From: Myxococcota bacterium
GTDB lineage: Bacteria > Myxococcota > XYA12-FULL-58-9 > JASMKV01
DNA length: 36,178 bases
Assembly: GCA_030749035.1 (NCBI GenBank)
Contig: JASMKV010000103.1
Span: 1 to 36,178, forward strand
Reading direction: 5' to 3'
Shown here one piece after another: positions 24,772 through 32,900 of the stretch (position 1 is its first letter; each line of letters begins with the position of its first letter). The position numbers were made by a program, and so were the translations under genes. Below the pieces are notes generated by a model. That model did not search any database. It was not told the origin of the DNA and worked only from the letters and a program-made list of their open reading frames with translations.

Positions 24772-26034
24772 ATGCAAACACCTCTTTTTATAAAAACGAC
24801 ATGTATTTGGCTTCTCGCCCTCAGCCTAAACGGCTGTATCCACAACCCCAAAGATTCACTTGAGGGGCAAACCAAACCTATCGAGATTAATCTTAGCCAA
24901 GCCATTAAAGATGGTGCCGCTTACTTGCTTAAAGATGTGACGGCGCAAGGTGCTTTTTTGTATCGAAGCAACACCAATCCCAAAACGAAGGTGAAGAAAA
25001 AATACAATTGGCTGCGTCATGCCGGCACCCTATACTCCCTGGCGGCCTATGTGGATTGGGCCAAAGACCGTGCCCCCGTGGAAAAGATAGAGCGGACAGC
25101 AAAATACCTCTTAGAGACGGCGGTCGCGCCCTTACAAGAAGATCCCCGTATGCAGGCCGTGTGGTCTCTTGAACAACACACCGGCAAAAAAGCCCCGCCC
25201 ACCGCCAAACTTGGTGGCAGCGGCATCGCTTTGGTCGGCCTCTTGAGTTTGGAGAAAATTTCCCCGGGCTTTAATCAAAAAGAAAAGCTCGAAGCGTTGG
25301 GGCGGTTTTTAAAATTCATGCAAAAAGCCGATGGCGGATTTTATTCCAAATATATTCCATCAAAAGTTGGTCGTGATGACTCATGGACAAGCCTCTATTA
25401 CCCCGGTGAAGCCGCTCTTGGCTTGGCCATGCTCTATGAATATACGCAGGACAAACAATGGCTGGAGTGCTCGATCAATGCTTTGGGTTATTTGGCGCGC
25501 TTAAGGCAAGGCCGAGCAAGAGTTGAACCAGACCATTGGGCATTGTTGGCCAGCCAAAGGGTACTTCTGCATTTGGAAAAGGTCCCGGACACAACGGTCA
25601 GCAAAGCTCTGCTCCTCGAGCACGCCGCGAGCATATCCAAAAGCATCATGCGCGGACAAATGAAGACACCGGGTGGCTCCATGCCCGAAGGCGCATTTGA
25701 CAGCAATGCGCGAACCACCCCTGTGGCCACCAGACTTGAAGGGCTTCTGGCGGCGTACACTTTCTTGCCACAAACACATATGTCTCTGCGCAAAGAAATA
25801 TCCACCACAGCACACCCAAGCATCCAGCTCTTGCTCCAAAGTCAAATCCAGGAAGGTGATTTTAAAGGCGCCGTGCCCCGCTCCTATTTTGGCAACCCAC
25901 GCAATGCCGCGCAAGCCCCCGATCGACGCTCAACGGAAATACGCATCGACTACAATCAACATTTCATCTCTGCGCTCATGCAATACAGCGATGCCTTTTA
26001 CCCCAAAGTTAAAAAGATCATCCGTCAAAAGTAG
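24772..26034 (+). CDS. Lipoprotein with alpha/alpha-toroid (terpene-cyclase/glycosidase-like) domain
   Basis: A 420-residue protein. The N-terminus FIKTTCIWLLALSLNGC is a lipoprotein signal with Cys22 as the lipid-anchored residue. The rest is a helical repeat protein: WLRHAGTLYSLAAYVDWAKD, AKLGGSGIALVGLLSL, LGRFLKFMQKADGGFYSKY, SLYYPGEAALGLAMLYEYT and a later HWALLASQRVLLHL. The repeated glycine-x-alanine-containing helices and DGGFYS segment are like the alpha/alpha-toroid folds of squalene cyclase-like and six-hairpin glycosidase proteins, and the C-terminus ends in a helix. I cannot name the substrate. It is most likely periplasmic or outer-membrane-anchored. It is coupled to the upstream GNAT gene (1-base gap), and convergent with the allantoinase. 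Confidence 0.72.
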   Translation: MQTPLFIKTTCIWLLALSLNGCIHNPKDSLEGQTKPIEINLSQAIKDGAAYLLKDVTAQGAFLYRSNTNPKTKVKKKYNWLRHAGTLYSLAAYVDWAKDRAPVEKIERTAKYLLETAVAPLQEDPRMQAVWSLEQHTGKKAPPTAKLGGSGIALVGLLSLEKISPGFNQKEKLEALGRFLKFMQKADGGFYSKYIPSKVGRDDSWTSLYYPGEAALGLAMLYEYTQDKQWLECSINALGYLARLRQGRARVEPDHWALLASQRVLLHLEKVPDTTVSKALLLEHAASISKSIMRGQMKTPGGSMPEGAFDSNARTTPVATRLEGLLAAYTFLPQTHMSLRKEISTTAHPSIQLLLQSQIQEGDFKGAVPRSYFGNPRNAAQAPDRRSTEIRIDYNQHFISALMQYSDAFYPKVKKIIRQK

Positions 26035-26041
26035 AGACGCT

Positions 26042-26962
26042 CTAACCTGCTGGGAAATTTTGGTGCCAGTGCTCAGCGATATCAAGCCGTCGACAGATCC
26101 AAACGTCATCAAAGCCTTTGACATAATCTAAGAAGCGCTCAAGCGCTGCAATACGCGCCGGACGGGCAATCACACGGCAATGCAGACCCACAGACATCAT
26201 CTTGGGCGCGGATAATCCCTCACGATAGAGAAAATCAAAGCCATCTTTAAGATACGTAAAAAACTGGTCTCCCGAATTAAATCCCTGAGGCGCGACAAAG
26301 CGCATATCATTGACATCCAAAGTATAAGGCACAACCAAATGCTGCTTGTCCCCTACCGGCACCCAATAGGGTAAATCGTCCGCATACGAATCCGCATCAT
26401 AAAGAAAGCCGCCCTCTTCGACAATCAATTCTCGTGTATTGGGGCTGGGTTTTCCCTGATAAATACCTAAGGGTCGTTGTCCCGTGAGACGCGTTTGGAT
26501 CTCAATCGCCTTTTGAATATGTTCGCGCTCAGTATCAATATCGACGTATTGATAGTCAATCCAGCGATAGCCGTGCGTGGCAATCTCCCAGCCAGCATCC
26601 AGCATCGCCTTGGCCACGTCCGGGTTTTTTTGTAAAGCCAGCGCCACCGCAAATGCTGTACACGGAATATTCTTGTCGACAAAGAGTCGGTGCAGTCGCC
26701 AGAAACCGGCCCGGGAACCATACTCATACATGGACTCCATATTCATATGACGTACGCCTTCGTAAGGCGTTGCACCAATGATGTCCGAAAGAAGCCACTC
26801 CGAGGTTTTGTCCCCATCCAGAATGCAGTTCTCGCCACCTTCTTCGTAATTCACGACAAACTGCAGCGCTAAGCGTGCTTTTTTACCACCAGGCAGAGGC
26901 CAGGCAGGATCTGGAGGGGTCGCACCATAGCCGACCAAATCTCTTTTGAGTCCATTGTCCAT
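26042..26962 (-). CDS. puuE: Allantoinase PuuE (polysaccharide deacetylase-fold type)
   Basis: A 306-residue protein opening RDLVGYGATPPDPAWP and LALQFVVNYEEGGENC, which is the signature of PuuE, the metal-independent allantoinase with a NodB/polysaccharide-deacetylase fold. Later segments are EIATHGYRWIDYQ and GQRPLGIYQGKPSPNT, SYADDLPYW, and a C-terminal GLHCRVIARPARIAALERF; most family members have Pro where this protein has Cys in that segment (usually GLHPRL). It hydrolyses allantoin to allantoate in purine degradation, in the cytoplasm. No urate oxidase, OHCU decarboxylase or allantoicase gene is nearby. It runs divergently from the ABC exporter, with an 89-base gap. Confidence 0.92.
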   Translation of the reverse strand: MDNGLKRDLVGYGATPPDPAWPLPGGKKARLALQFVVNYEEGGENCILDGDKTSEWLLSDIIGATPYEGVRHMNMESMYEYGSRAGFWRLHRLFVDKNIPCTAFAVALALQKNPDVAKAMLDAGWEIATHGYRWIDYQYVDIDTEREHIQKAIEIQTRLTGQRPLGIYQGKPSPNTRELIVEEGGFLYDADSYADDLPYWVPVGDKQHLVVPYTLDVNDMRFVAPQGFNSGDQFFTYLKDGFDFLYREGLSAPKMMSVGLHCRVIARPARIAALERFLDYVKGFDDVWICRRLDIAEHWHQNFPAG

Positions 26963-27015
26963 GTGTCACAATCTGATACTAGCCTCATCACTAAATCACA
27001 AGCAGCGATTTGTCC

Positions 27016-27043
27016 TTGATTGTCCTGATGCCTCTGTCATAAT
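27016..27043 (+). promoter_or_regulatory. Candidate promoter of the ABC exporter gene
   Basis: TTGATT at 27016-27021 and CATAAT at 27038-27043 are 16 bases apart. The -10 hexamer matches the sigma70 consensus at five positions. Transcription would begin at about 27050, only 2-3 bases before the ATG at 27052, so the mRNA could be leaderless; no Shine-Dalgarno sequence is seen. Confidence 0.42.
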
Positions 27044-27051
27044 CGAATTCA

Positions 27052-28827
27052 ATGAAAACAACGCTCATTCCCGACAGAGAGAAATTAGGGAAACTTGCCC
27101 AACTGCTCAAACCGCATTTCTGGGTCTATTTATGCGCTCTACTGACCCTCTTGCTGGCAGCTGGAGCGGCCTTAATTTATCCACAGCTTATGCGCATCGC
27201 TGTCGATGAAGCTTTTGTCGAAAACTCGCAAGAACATCTCAATCACATCGCACTTCTCGCGGTTCTGGTTTTTATTTTGCATTCAGCTTTTATTTGGATT
27301 CGTCATTTTACCATGAGCTGGTTAGGGGAAAGGGTTGTCGCCGACCTGCGCCAAAAAGTATTCAACAAAATCCTCCGTTTTTCTCTGAGCTGGTTTCACG
27401 AACACCGCACAGGCGAGATTGTAGGGCGACTCGCCAGTGACACAACGATGGTACAGAGTGTGATCGGCAGTCAATTAAGTATGGCCCTGCGCAGCATCGT
27501 ACAGATTCTCGCCTGCTTTGTGATCCTTTTAAGTCAAAATGCCAAGCTTACTCTTTTTGTTCTTGTGGTGGTCCCCCCGCTTACGCTTGCCACCTTCTTT
27601 TTCGGACGACAAATTCGCATTATGGGGCGAAAAATTCAGGAACGCCTCGCCGAAACCAGCGCCCGCGTCGAAGAATCCATCGCCGGCATCGAAACTGTTC
27701 AAGCCTTCACTCAGGAAGAACGGGAATATAACCTCTATCACGAAACGGTCGAGAAGACCTTTGATGACGCGGTCACACTGGCCCGATGGCGCGCCTCTTT
27801 TATGTCGGTGATTTCTCTTTCGGGCTACCTCACCATTGCACTCATACTTTGGTATGGTGGTCAATTGGTGCTTGAAGGCGCTTTATCCAAAGGCGATTTG
27901 GTCGCCTTTATCCTCTACAGCATGATGATTGCCAGTGCCCTCTTTACCGTTGCAAACGTTTGGGGTGCCATTCAACGTGCCTTGGGCGCCATCGATCGGA
28001 TTCTTGAAATACTGAACACCAATTCTGAAATTTCCACGCCTGCACACCCCCAAGCGCTGAACCCAAAGAACCCCGCCATCACCTTTAAGCATACCTCTTT
28101 TCACTACCCCAACAGACCCGAGAAACCCGTGCTCCAAAACATTTCTCTGCATATCGAGCATGGTGAGACGGTTGCCTTTGTTGGCCATTCTGGCGCGGGC
28201 AAAACAACGCTGGTCAAACTCCTGATGCGTTTTTACGATCCAAGCAACGGCGCCATCGAACTTGGGGGGCTTGATATTCGTCAACTGGATTTGGAAAAGC
28301 TTCGACAATCGTTTGCGCTTGTCTCGCAAGAGCCGATTCTCTTTTCCGGCAGTATTTTGAACAATATTCGCTATGCCAAACCGAGTGCGACGTCGGAACA
28401 GGTCAAATCTGCTGCTGAGCGGGCTGCTGCTGACCATTTTATTCAAAAACTGCCACATGGCTATGCCACGGAAGTTGGAGAGCGCGGTATGCAGCTTTCC
28501 GGCGGACAAAAACAACGTGTTGCCATTGCGCGCGCGCTTTTAGCCAATCCACAATTTTTGGTACTCGATGAAGCCACGAGCAATTTGGATTCGGAGAATG
28601 AAACACTTGTTCAAGAACATCTGAGTGAACTCATGATGGGCCGCACCACTTTGGTTATCGCCCATCGCCTCAGCACCATTAAAGCGGCCGACCGTATCGT
28701 TGTTCTCGAAGAGGGACAAATTGTTGAAGAAGGTGACCATCTCACACTCATGCAGGCCAAAAGTACCTATGCCAAATTGGTCGAAATGCAAATTATTCAG
28801 GATGCGACCAAAGCGCCGCTACATTAA
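27052..28827 (+). CDS. ABC exporter, fused permease and ATPase (MsbA/ABCB type)
   Basis: A 591-residue half-transporter. The N-terminal half has six hydrophobic segments (type I exporter fold; the linker motif ETSARVEESIAGIETVQAF marks the intracellular loop). The ATPase half has Walker A GHSGAGKTT near residue 378, Q-loop LVSQEPILFSGS, signature LSGGQKQR, Walker B FLVLDEATSNLD and switch His in IAHRLS. All catalytic residues are present, so it should be an active homodimer. Family members flip lipids such as lipid A, or export drugs and peptides; sequence alone does not decide. No Shine-Dalgarno is seen and the predicted promoter lies right before ATG 27052. It is convergent with the histidine phosphatase gene, with 19 bases between stops. 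Confidence 0.94.
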   Translation: MKTTLIPDREKLGKLAQLLKPHFWVYLCALLTLLLAAGAALIYPQLMRIAVDEAFVENSQEHLNHIALLAVLVFILHSAFIWIRHFTMSWLGERVVADLRQKVFNKILRFSLSWFHEHRTGEIVGRLASDTTMVQSVIGSQLSMALRSIVQILACFVILLSQNAKLTLFVLVVVPPLTLATFFFGRQIRIMGRKIQERLAETSARVEESIAGIETVQAFTQEEREYNLYHETVEKTFDDAVTLARWRASFMSVISLSGYLTIALILWYGGQLVLEGALSKGDLVAFILYSMMIASALFTVANVWGAIQRALGAIDRILEILNTNSEISTPAHPQALNPKNPAITFKHTSFHYPNRPEKPVLQNISLHIEHGETVAFVGHSGAGKTTLVKLLMRFYDPSNGAIELGGLDIRQLDLEKLRQSFALVSQEPILFSGSILNNIRYAKPSATSEQVKSAAERAAADHFIQKLPHGYATEVGERGMQLSGGQKQRVAIARALLANPQFLVLDEATSNLDSENETLVQEHLSELMMGRTTLVIAHRLSTIKAADRIVVLEEGQIVEEGDHLTLMQAKSTYAKLVEMQIIQDATKAPLH

Positions 28828-28846
28828 AGTTGGCTGGCCTTTAAAC

Positions 28847-29443
28847 CTATTCAATCAATAATTCCTGCCAAAAATTAATATGACCATTCGAAAAGATATC
28901 GAAAGCAAAAACCTCACAGTTGCGCTGAAAAAACTGTGCCGCATTAATCGTATCCCAGGAAAAGAGTTCGGCGAGAATAAGCGTGTTGGTACCACCGTGC
29001 CCCATGATAAAAACCTGTCCCGTCTCATGCGTATCGAGAATTTTCTCTAAGCCTTGCGCTACACGTGCACGATGGGTTTCACGGGATTCTCCCCCATCTA
29101 ACGCATCATTGGGATCGGTAATGCGCCGAACAAATTCTTGACGTACACGCCCTTCATCTCCATCCATATATTTGCCTTCAAAGGAACCAAGAGACTGTTC
29201 ATTTAACTCAGATAATACGACCAAAGGGGATTTCGCTTGCAGGCCCTCGACACTTTCTTTGGTGCGGGCCAAATCACTGCAATAGATGCCATCAAAATGA
29301 TAATATTGATAACGGTCTAAAAGTTTAGCCGCCTGTGCCTTACCTTTTTCATTTAAGCCAATATCGCTCATGCCCTGAGCACGAGACTGCGCATTCCAAT
29401 CGGTCTCACCGTGCCTGGCCACAAAAAGTCGCAAATAGTCCAT
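28847..29443 (-). CDS. Histidine phosphatase (phosphoglycerate mutase-like family)
   Basis: About 198 residues if started at ATG 29443, where the sequence becomes MDYLRLFVARHGETDW; ATG 29455 and 29482 are also in frame. The phospho-acceptor His is in VARHGETDWN, and the second catalytic His in IMGHGGTNTL. Further marks are DIGLNEKGKAQA, YCSDLARTKES (the conserved arginine region) and LNEQSLGSFEGKYMDG. These proteins remove phosphate from small molecules such as cobalamin intermediates (CobC/alpha-ribazole phosphatase type) or sugar phosphates. Substrate cannot be told; a B12-binding regulator lies about 3.5 kb away, but no cobalamin synthesis genes are seen. Cytoplasmic. Confidence 0.88.
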   Translation of the reverse strand: MDYLRLFVARHGETDWNAQSRAQGMSDIGLNEKGKAQAAKLLDRYQYYHFDGIYCSDLARTKESVEGLQAKSPLVVLSELNEQSLGSFEGKYMDGDEGRVRQEFVRRITDPNDALDGGESRETHRARVAQGLEKILDTHETGQVFIMGHGGTNTLILAELFSWDTINAAQFFQRNCEVFAFDIFSNGHINFWQELLIE

Positions 29444-29577
29444 ATCACCATCCATTGAATAGCCGTTTCGAGCATATCTCATTTCAATCTAAATGACAGA
29501 ATAAAACGCAAAAATGCTTCGGCCGAGATTCAGCCTATTCCTCACAGGCTTTTTTGTGCTAAACCCCCTCCACAGAG

Positions 29578-30804
29578 ATGATGCGCGTACTACACATATT
29601 GTCCCAAAGACCGAGTCAAACCGGCAGCGGTGTCACCTTACAAGCGCTCCTGCAATATGGCCAGGAGCAAGGTTATGCGCAAGCCGCGGTGGTGGGCGCC
29701 GCCAAGGGTGAAGCCAAGCCTGAGATTGAAGCCCTGCCTTCTGAGCTGGTTTTTCCGCTCTACTTTGAACAAGACCCTTTAAACTTCCCTATTCCAGGCA
29801 TGTCCGATGTGATGCCCTATAAGAGCACGCGTTTCTCAGAGATGCACGGCGAACACATTGACGCGTATAAAAAGGCATGGGCGCAGCTCTTGCGAGAAGT
29901 GAAAGCGCAATTTAAACCCGATGTGATACATTCGAATCACCTTTGGATCTTAAGTGCGATGCTCAAGGATATTTTCCCTGAGATCCCCATCGTCACCCAC
30001 TGTCACGCGACCGGCCTGCGACAAATGGAACTTTGTCCGGATTTAAAAACGCAAGTACAACAAGGTTGTGCCCGAAATAATCTCTTTGCTGTGCTCCACG
30101 AGGAACACGCTGCGCTGGTGGAAACAAGCCTTGGGGTAGACCGCCAACGCATCCATGTTGTTGGCGCCGGCTATATGGACAGCATCTTCCACAACAAAAA
30201 CGCAGCGCGCAGCCCAAACCACAAACGTATTCTCTATGCGGGCAAATATGCATATGCCAAAGGCGTCCCCTATCTCCTGGATGCCTTTGAACGTTTGGCG
30301 CAAAAAAATGCGCATCTGAGTCTGGATATTGCCGGCAGTGGCAGCGGCGATGAAGCGCAAAAGTTGCGTGAACGCATGCAGACCATGGGCCCAAACGTGC
30401 ATCTGCATGGGCAGGTCAATCAAAGAGAACTTGCAGAGTTGATGCGGCGGGCTGATGTGTTTGTCTTGCCTTCGATGTATGAGGGACTTCCCCTGGTCCT
30501 GGTTGAGGCGTTTGCCTGTGGGGCTCGCTTGGTCGCCACAGATTTAACGGGAATTCGGGAACAAATCGCCCCGCATTTAAAAGATGCCATTTTCCTGGTG
30601 CCCAAACCTAAGATGCAAAGTGTCGATCAACCTTCTGAAGAGGCGGTCGGACCTTTTAAAGTACAACTCAGCCATGCCATTGAACAAGCTCTCTTGGCTG
30701 GCGCAATCAATCCGGCCGAAGCAACATTCAAGCAAAGCCTCGAGCATTTCAAATGGAAGACCGTCAGCACACGAATCGAGCAGATGTGGAAAAGCCTGCT
30801 TTAA
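29578..30804 (+). CDS. GT4-family glycosyltransferase (GT-B fold)
   Basis: A 408-residue protein. N-terminal domain: RVLHILSQRPSQTGSGVTLQ (the Gly-rich acceptor-side loop) and VIHSNHLWILSAML. C-terminal nucleotide-sugar domain: ILYAGKYAYAKGVPYLLDA, SLDIAGSGSGDEA, VHLHGQVNQRELAEL, RADVFVLPSMYEGLPLVLVEAFACG (the E-x7-E motif) and VATDLTGIREQI. Together these define GT4. An insertion around residues 345-375 (MQSVDQPSEEAVGPF) is Pro- and Glu-rich. The start is one of two adjacent ATGs at 29578/29581. Its 3' end overlaps the convergent pssA gene by 4 bases. The enzyme is likely cytoplasmic, or at the membrane face, adding a sugar to a glycan or lipid; specificity unknown. Confidence 0.93.
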   Translation: MMRVLHILSQRPSQTGSGVTLQALLQYGQEQGYAQAAVVGAAKGEAKPEIEALPSELVFPLYFEQDPLNFPIPGMSDVMPYKSTRFSEMHGEHIDAYKKAWAQLLREVKAQFKPDVIHSNHLWILSAMLKDIFPEIPIVTHCHATGLRQMELCPDLKTQVQQGCARNNLFAVLHEEHAALVETSLGVDRQRIHVVGAGYMDSIFHNKNAARSPNHKRILYAGKYAYAKGVPYLLDAFERLAQKNAHLSLDIAGSGSGDEAQKLRERMQTMGPNVHLHGQVNQRELAELMRRADVFVLPSMYEGLPLVLVEAFACGARLVATDLTGIREQIAPHLKDAIFLVPKPKMQSVDQPSEEAVGPFKVQLSHAIEQALLAGAINPAEATFKQSLEHFKWKTVSTRIEQMWKSLL

Positions 30805-31529
30805 ACCGACGGCAGTGCCTCTTCCCTGCGCCGAAACGCACCTGTGAGGCCCAGCAGAACGTAGCCGACCATAAAGCCCAAAAGAATGGTTCCACCTGGC
30901 CCCCCCACGCTCAACACGCTTAGTCCAAAAACGATGAGCCCATAATAAAAGAGCTGTCTCTTTCTGTTGCGAAACTGTTTGTATGAAGGAAATGGGATTT
31001 TAGAAATCATCAAGATCCCTGAGACCAAAAGAAACCCACTGGCCAAACGCCAGTCTCGTAACCAAGGGATGTCACATTCATGGTAGGTCATCACTAAAGT
31101 CACCGGCAAAAGCGCCCCCACAGGAATCGGTATCCCTTGAAACTCTTTATCCGCGGCAGACTCCGGCCCTCCGGCATTAAAGCGCGCCAAACGCAGCGCC
31201 CCACAAGCGACAAAAAAGAAGAGAAAGAGCCAGCTTAAATCAAAAGCGACAAACGTATCGCCCGCATAAACCCAATAATAAACCACATAGGCCGGCGCCA
31301 AACCAAAAGAGACAATATCGGCTAAACTGTCGAGCTGCGCACCAAAAGCACTCTGGGTTTTTAACACCCGGGCAATGCGACCATCCACCGTATCACAAAG
31401 GGCAGCCACAATAATGGCCGTGCAAGCCCAGTAGGGACGCATGGGTGCCCATAAAATGGCCAACATGCCACAAAAAATACCGCTCAAGGTAATGGCCTGA
31501 GGAAATGCAATGCGAAACCAATAAGGCAT
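30801..31529 (-). CDS. pssA: CDP-diacylglycerol-serine O-phosphatidyltransferase
   Basis: A 242-residue integral membrane enzyme with the full CDP-alcohol phosphotransferase motif D-x2-D-G-x2-A-R-x8-G-x3-D-x3-D at Asp46, Asp49, Gly50, Ala53, Arg54, Gly63, Asp67 and Asp71 (CDTVDGRIARV and QLDSLADIVSFG). The N-terminal NLS-like family opening is replaced by QAITLSGIFCGMLAI, typical of the type II PssA group. About six to eight membrane helices follow. It makes phosphatidylserine from CDP-diacylglycerol and serine, the precursor of phosphatidylethanolamine. No psd gene is next to it. The ATG at 31529 has only a weak ribosome site. It diverges from the M19 homologue. Confidence 0.92.
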   Translation of the reverse strand: MPYWFRIAFPQAITLSGIFCGMLAILWAPMRPYWACTAIIVAALCDTVDGRIARVLKTQSAFGAQLDSLADIVSFGLAPAYVVYYWVYAGDTFVAFDLSWLFLFFFVACGALRLARFNAGGPESAADKEFQGIPIPVGALLPVTLVMTYHECDIPWLRDWRLASGFLLVSGILMISKIPFPSYKQFRNRKRQLFYYGLIVFGLSVLSVGGPGGTILLGFMVGYVLLGLTGAFRRREEALPSV

Positions 31530-31622
31530 CGCTCAAGCATCGCGCCCTTCTAAAACGATTGCAAGCGATAATGTATACGCATGCACCTTGTGAAATCTGT
31601 GTTTTTCATCGATGTTAAAACC

Positions 31623-32705
31623 ATGAAACGTCAGTATATTGATGCCAGTATCGATTGGCGAAAGACACCTATAAAATGGGCTGAAGCCCTGGGCATCAGC
31701 AAGGAAGCTGTCGAACTCTACTTGGAATGCAAAGCCATTGATCTCCATATTGAATCGTTTATTTGGCAACGCTTAGGTCTCTACAGCCTTCTAAAACAAA
31801 ACAACAAAGGCGCATTCGGTGCGCGCGGTTATGCCCAAATCGATTTGCCCCGTGCGCTCGCCGCGGGCATGGGCGGTGGGGTTTGGAGTATCTGCACAAA
31901 CCCTTTACGAGGTGCTAAGAATCGCGAAAAGATCTTTTTTGACAATCTGAAGGAAATCCGAAAAACCTTGAACAGCCACCAGGATGTCAGCATCGTCAGC
32001 AATGCCCGGGAATTTGATGCCGCGCAAGCAGCCAACCGCTACGCCATATGGCTGGGCATTCAAGGGGGAAACGCCCTCGACCATAACCCGCAAAGCCTGG
32101 CGCAAATCCCAGACAAAGTGATTTCACGTATTACCTTGGTGCATCTGATGAACTCCAGTTTAGGCTCGACCAGCTCACCACTGCGCATTCGCGATCACGG
32201 CCTCACCGCAAAAGGCGCCGAATACATCGAAGTGATGAATCATGAGCGCATCCTCGTCGACCTGGCCCATATCAGCGAAAAAGGTTTTTGGCAGGCCCTC
32301 GAGGTGCATGACACCTCACAACCCTTCCTCGTTTCCCATACAGGCGTCTGCGGAGTCCACAATATGTGGCGAAATATCAACGATCTACAAATCAAAAGCG
32401 TGGCCAAAAGCGATGGCGTCATCGGCATTATTTTTCACAAAGGCTTCCTGGGCAAAAGCCGTGATGGCGGACATCTTGATGCGCTTGTCGACCATATGGG
32501 CCACATCATCGATATCGTCGGCGAGGACCACGTGGCGCTCGGCAGTGACTGGGATGGCGCCATCACCACCCCCAACGCCATGCCCACGGTTCTGGAGCTT
32601 CCACGCCTGGTCGAAGAAATGCTGCAGCGAAAGTGGGATGCAAATCGCATCGCCAAGATTTTAAGCCACAACTATGTGCGCGTGTTTAAGGCCATTCGGC
32701 CCTAA
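31623..32705 (+). CDS. Peptidase M19 (membrane dipeptidase) homologue with altered metal ligands
   Basis: About 360 residues from ATG 31623; ATG 31581 in the same frame is possible because a GATAAT hexamer at 31567 would give a nearly leaderless mRNA there. The metal-dependent hydrolase fold is clear: AIDLHIESF (His42), LGIQGGNALDHN, RILVDLAHISEKGF (His216), PFLVSHTGVCG (His239) and VALGSDWDGA. Two expected zinc ligands differ: the H-x-D pair is H-x-E (Glu44), and the bridging Glu of the family EGG motif is Gln147 (IQGG). The two later histidines and the GSDxDG motif are present. It may be a modified or inactive member; the usual activity is cleavage of dipeptides, including D-amino acid peptides. 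No signal peptide is seen. Confidence 0.82.
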   Translation: MKRQYIDASIDWRKTPIKWAEALGISKEAVELYLECKAIDLHIESFIWQRLGLYSLLKQNNKGAFGARGYAQIDLPRALAAGMGGGVWSICTNPLRGAKNREKIFFDNLKEIRKTLNSHQDVSIVSNAREFDAAQAANRYAIWLGIQGGNALDHNPQSLAQIPDKVISRITLVHLMNSSLGSTSSPLRIRDHGLTAKGAEYIEVMNHERILVDLAHISEKGFWQALEVHDTSQPFLVSHTGVCGVHNMWRNINDLQIKSVAKSDGVIGIIFHKGFLGKSRDGGHLDALVDHMGHIIDIVGEDHVALGSDWDGAITTPNAMPTVLELPRLVEEMLQRKWDANRIAKILSHNYVRVFKAIRP

Positions 32706-32834
32706 AGACCCAAAGACCTAAACCAAACGACAAATGTGATCGCCTTAATGTAACGTGCAAACAACTTTCGTCCAGAAAAAACATAAACAGAAAAGTGCTT
32801 ATGAAACAAGGATTTAACACCAAAAAATAGCCGC

Positions 32835-32863
32835 TTGGTGAATAATTTTGCACATGTTATAGT
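32835..32863 (+). promoter_or_regulatory. Candidate promoter of the B12-binding regulator gene
   Basis: TTGGTG at 32835-32840 and TATAGT at 32858-32863 are separated by 17 bases. The -10 box matches the sigma70 consensus at five positions. It fits transcription starting about 30 bases before ATG 32901. The gap 32706-32900 shows no other gene. CarA/CarH-type proteins often repress their own or neighbouring promoters, but no clear palindrome is evident here. Confidence 0.45.
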
Positions 32864-32900
32864 AGACTGTTGAGCAATTTTGAGTCATGGTGGCGCTTCA

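Noticed and set aside
29514-29711. A 65-codon plus-strand frame upstream of the GT4 gene
   Set aside because: It overlaps the GT4 gene in another frame and has no recognisable features.
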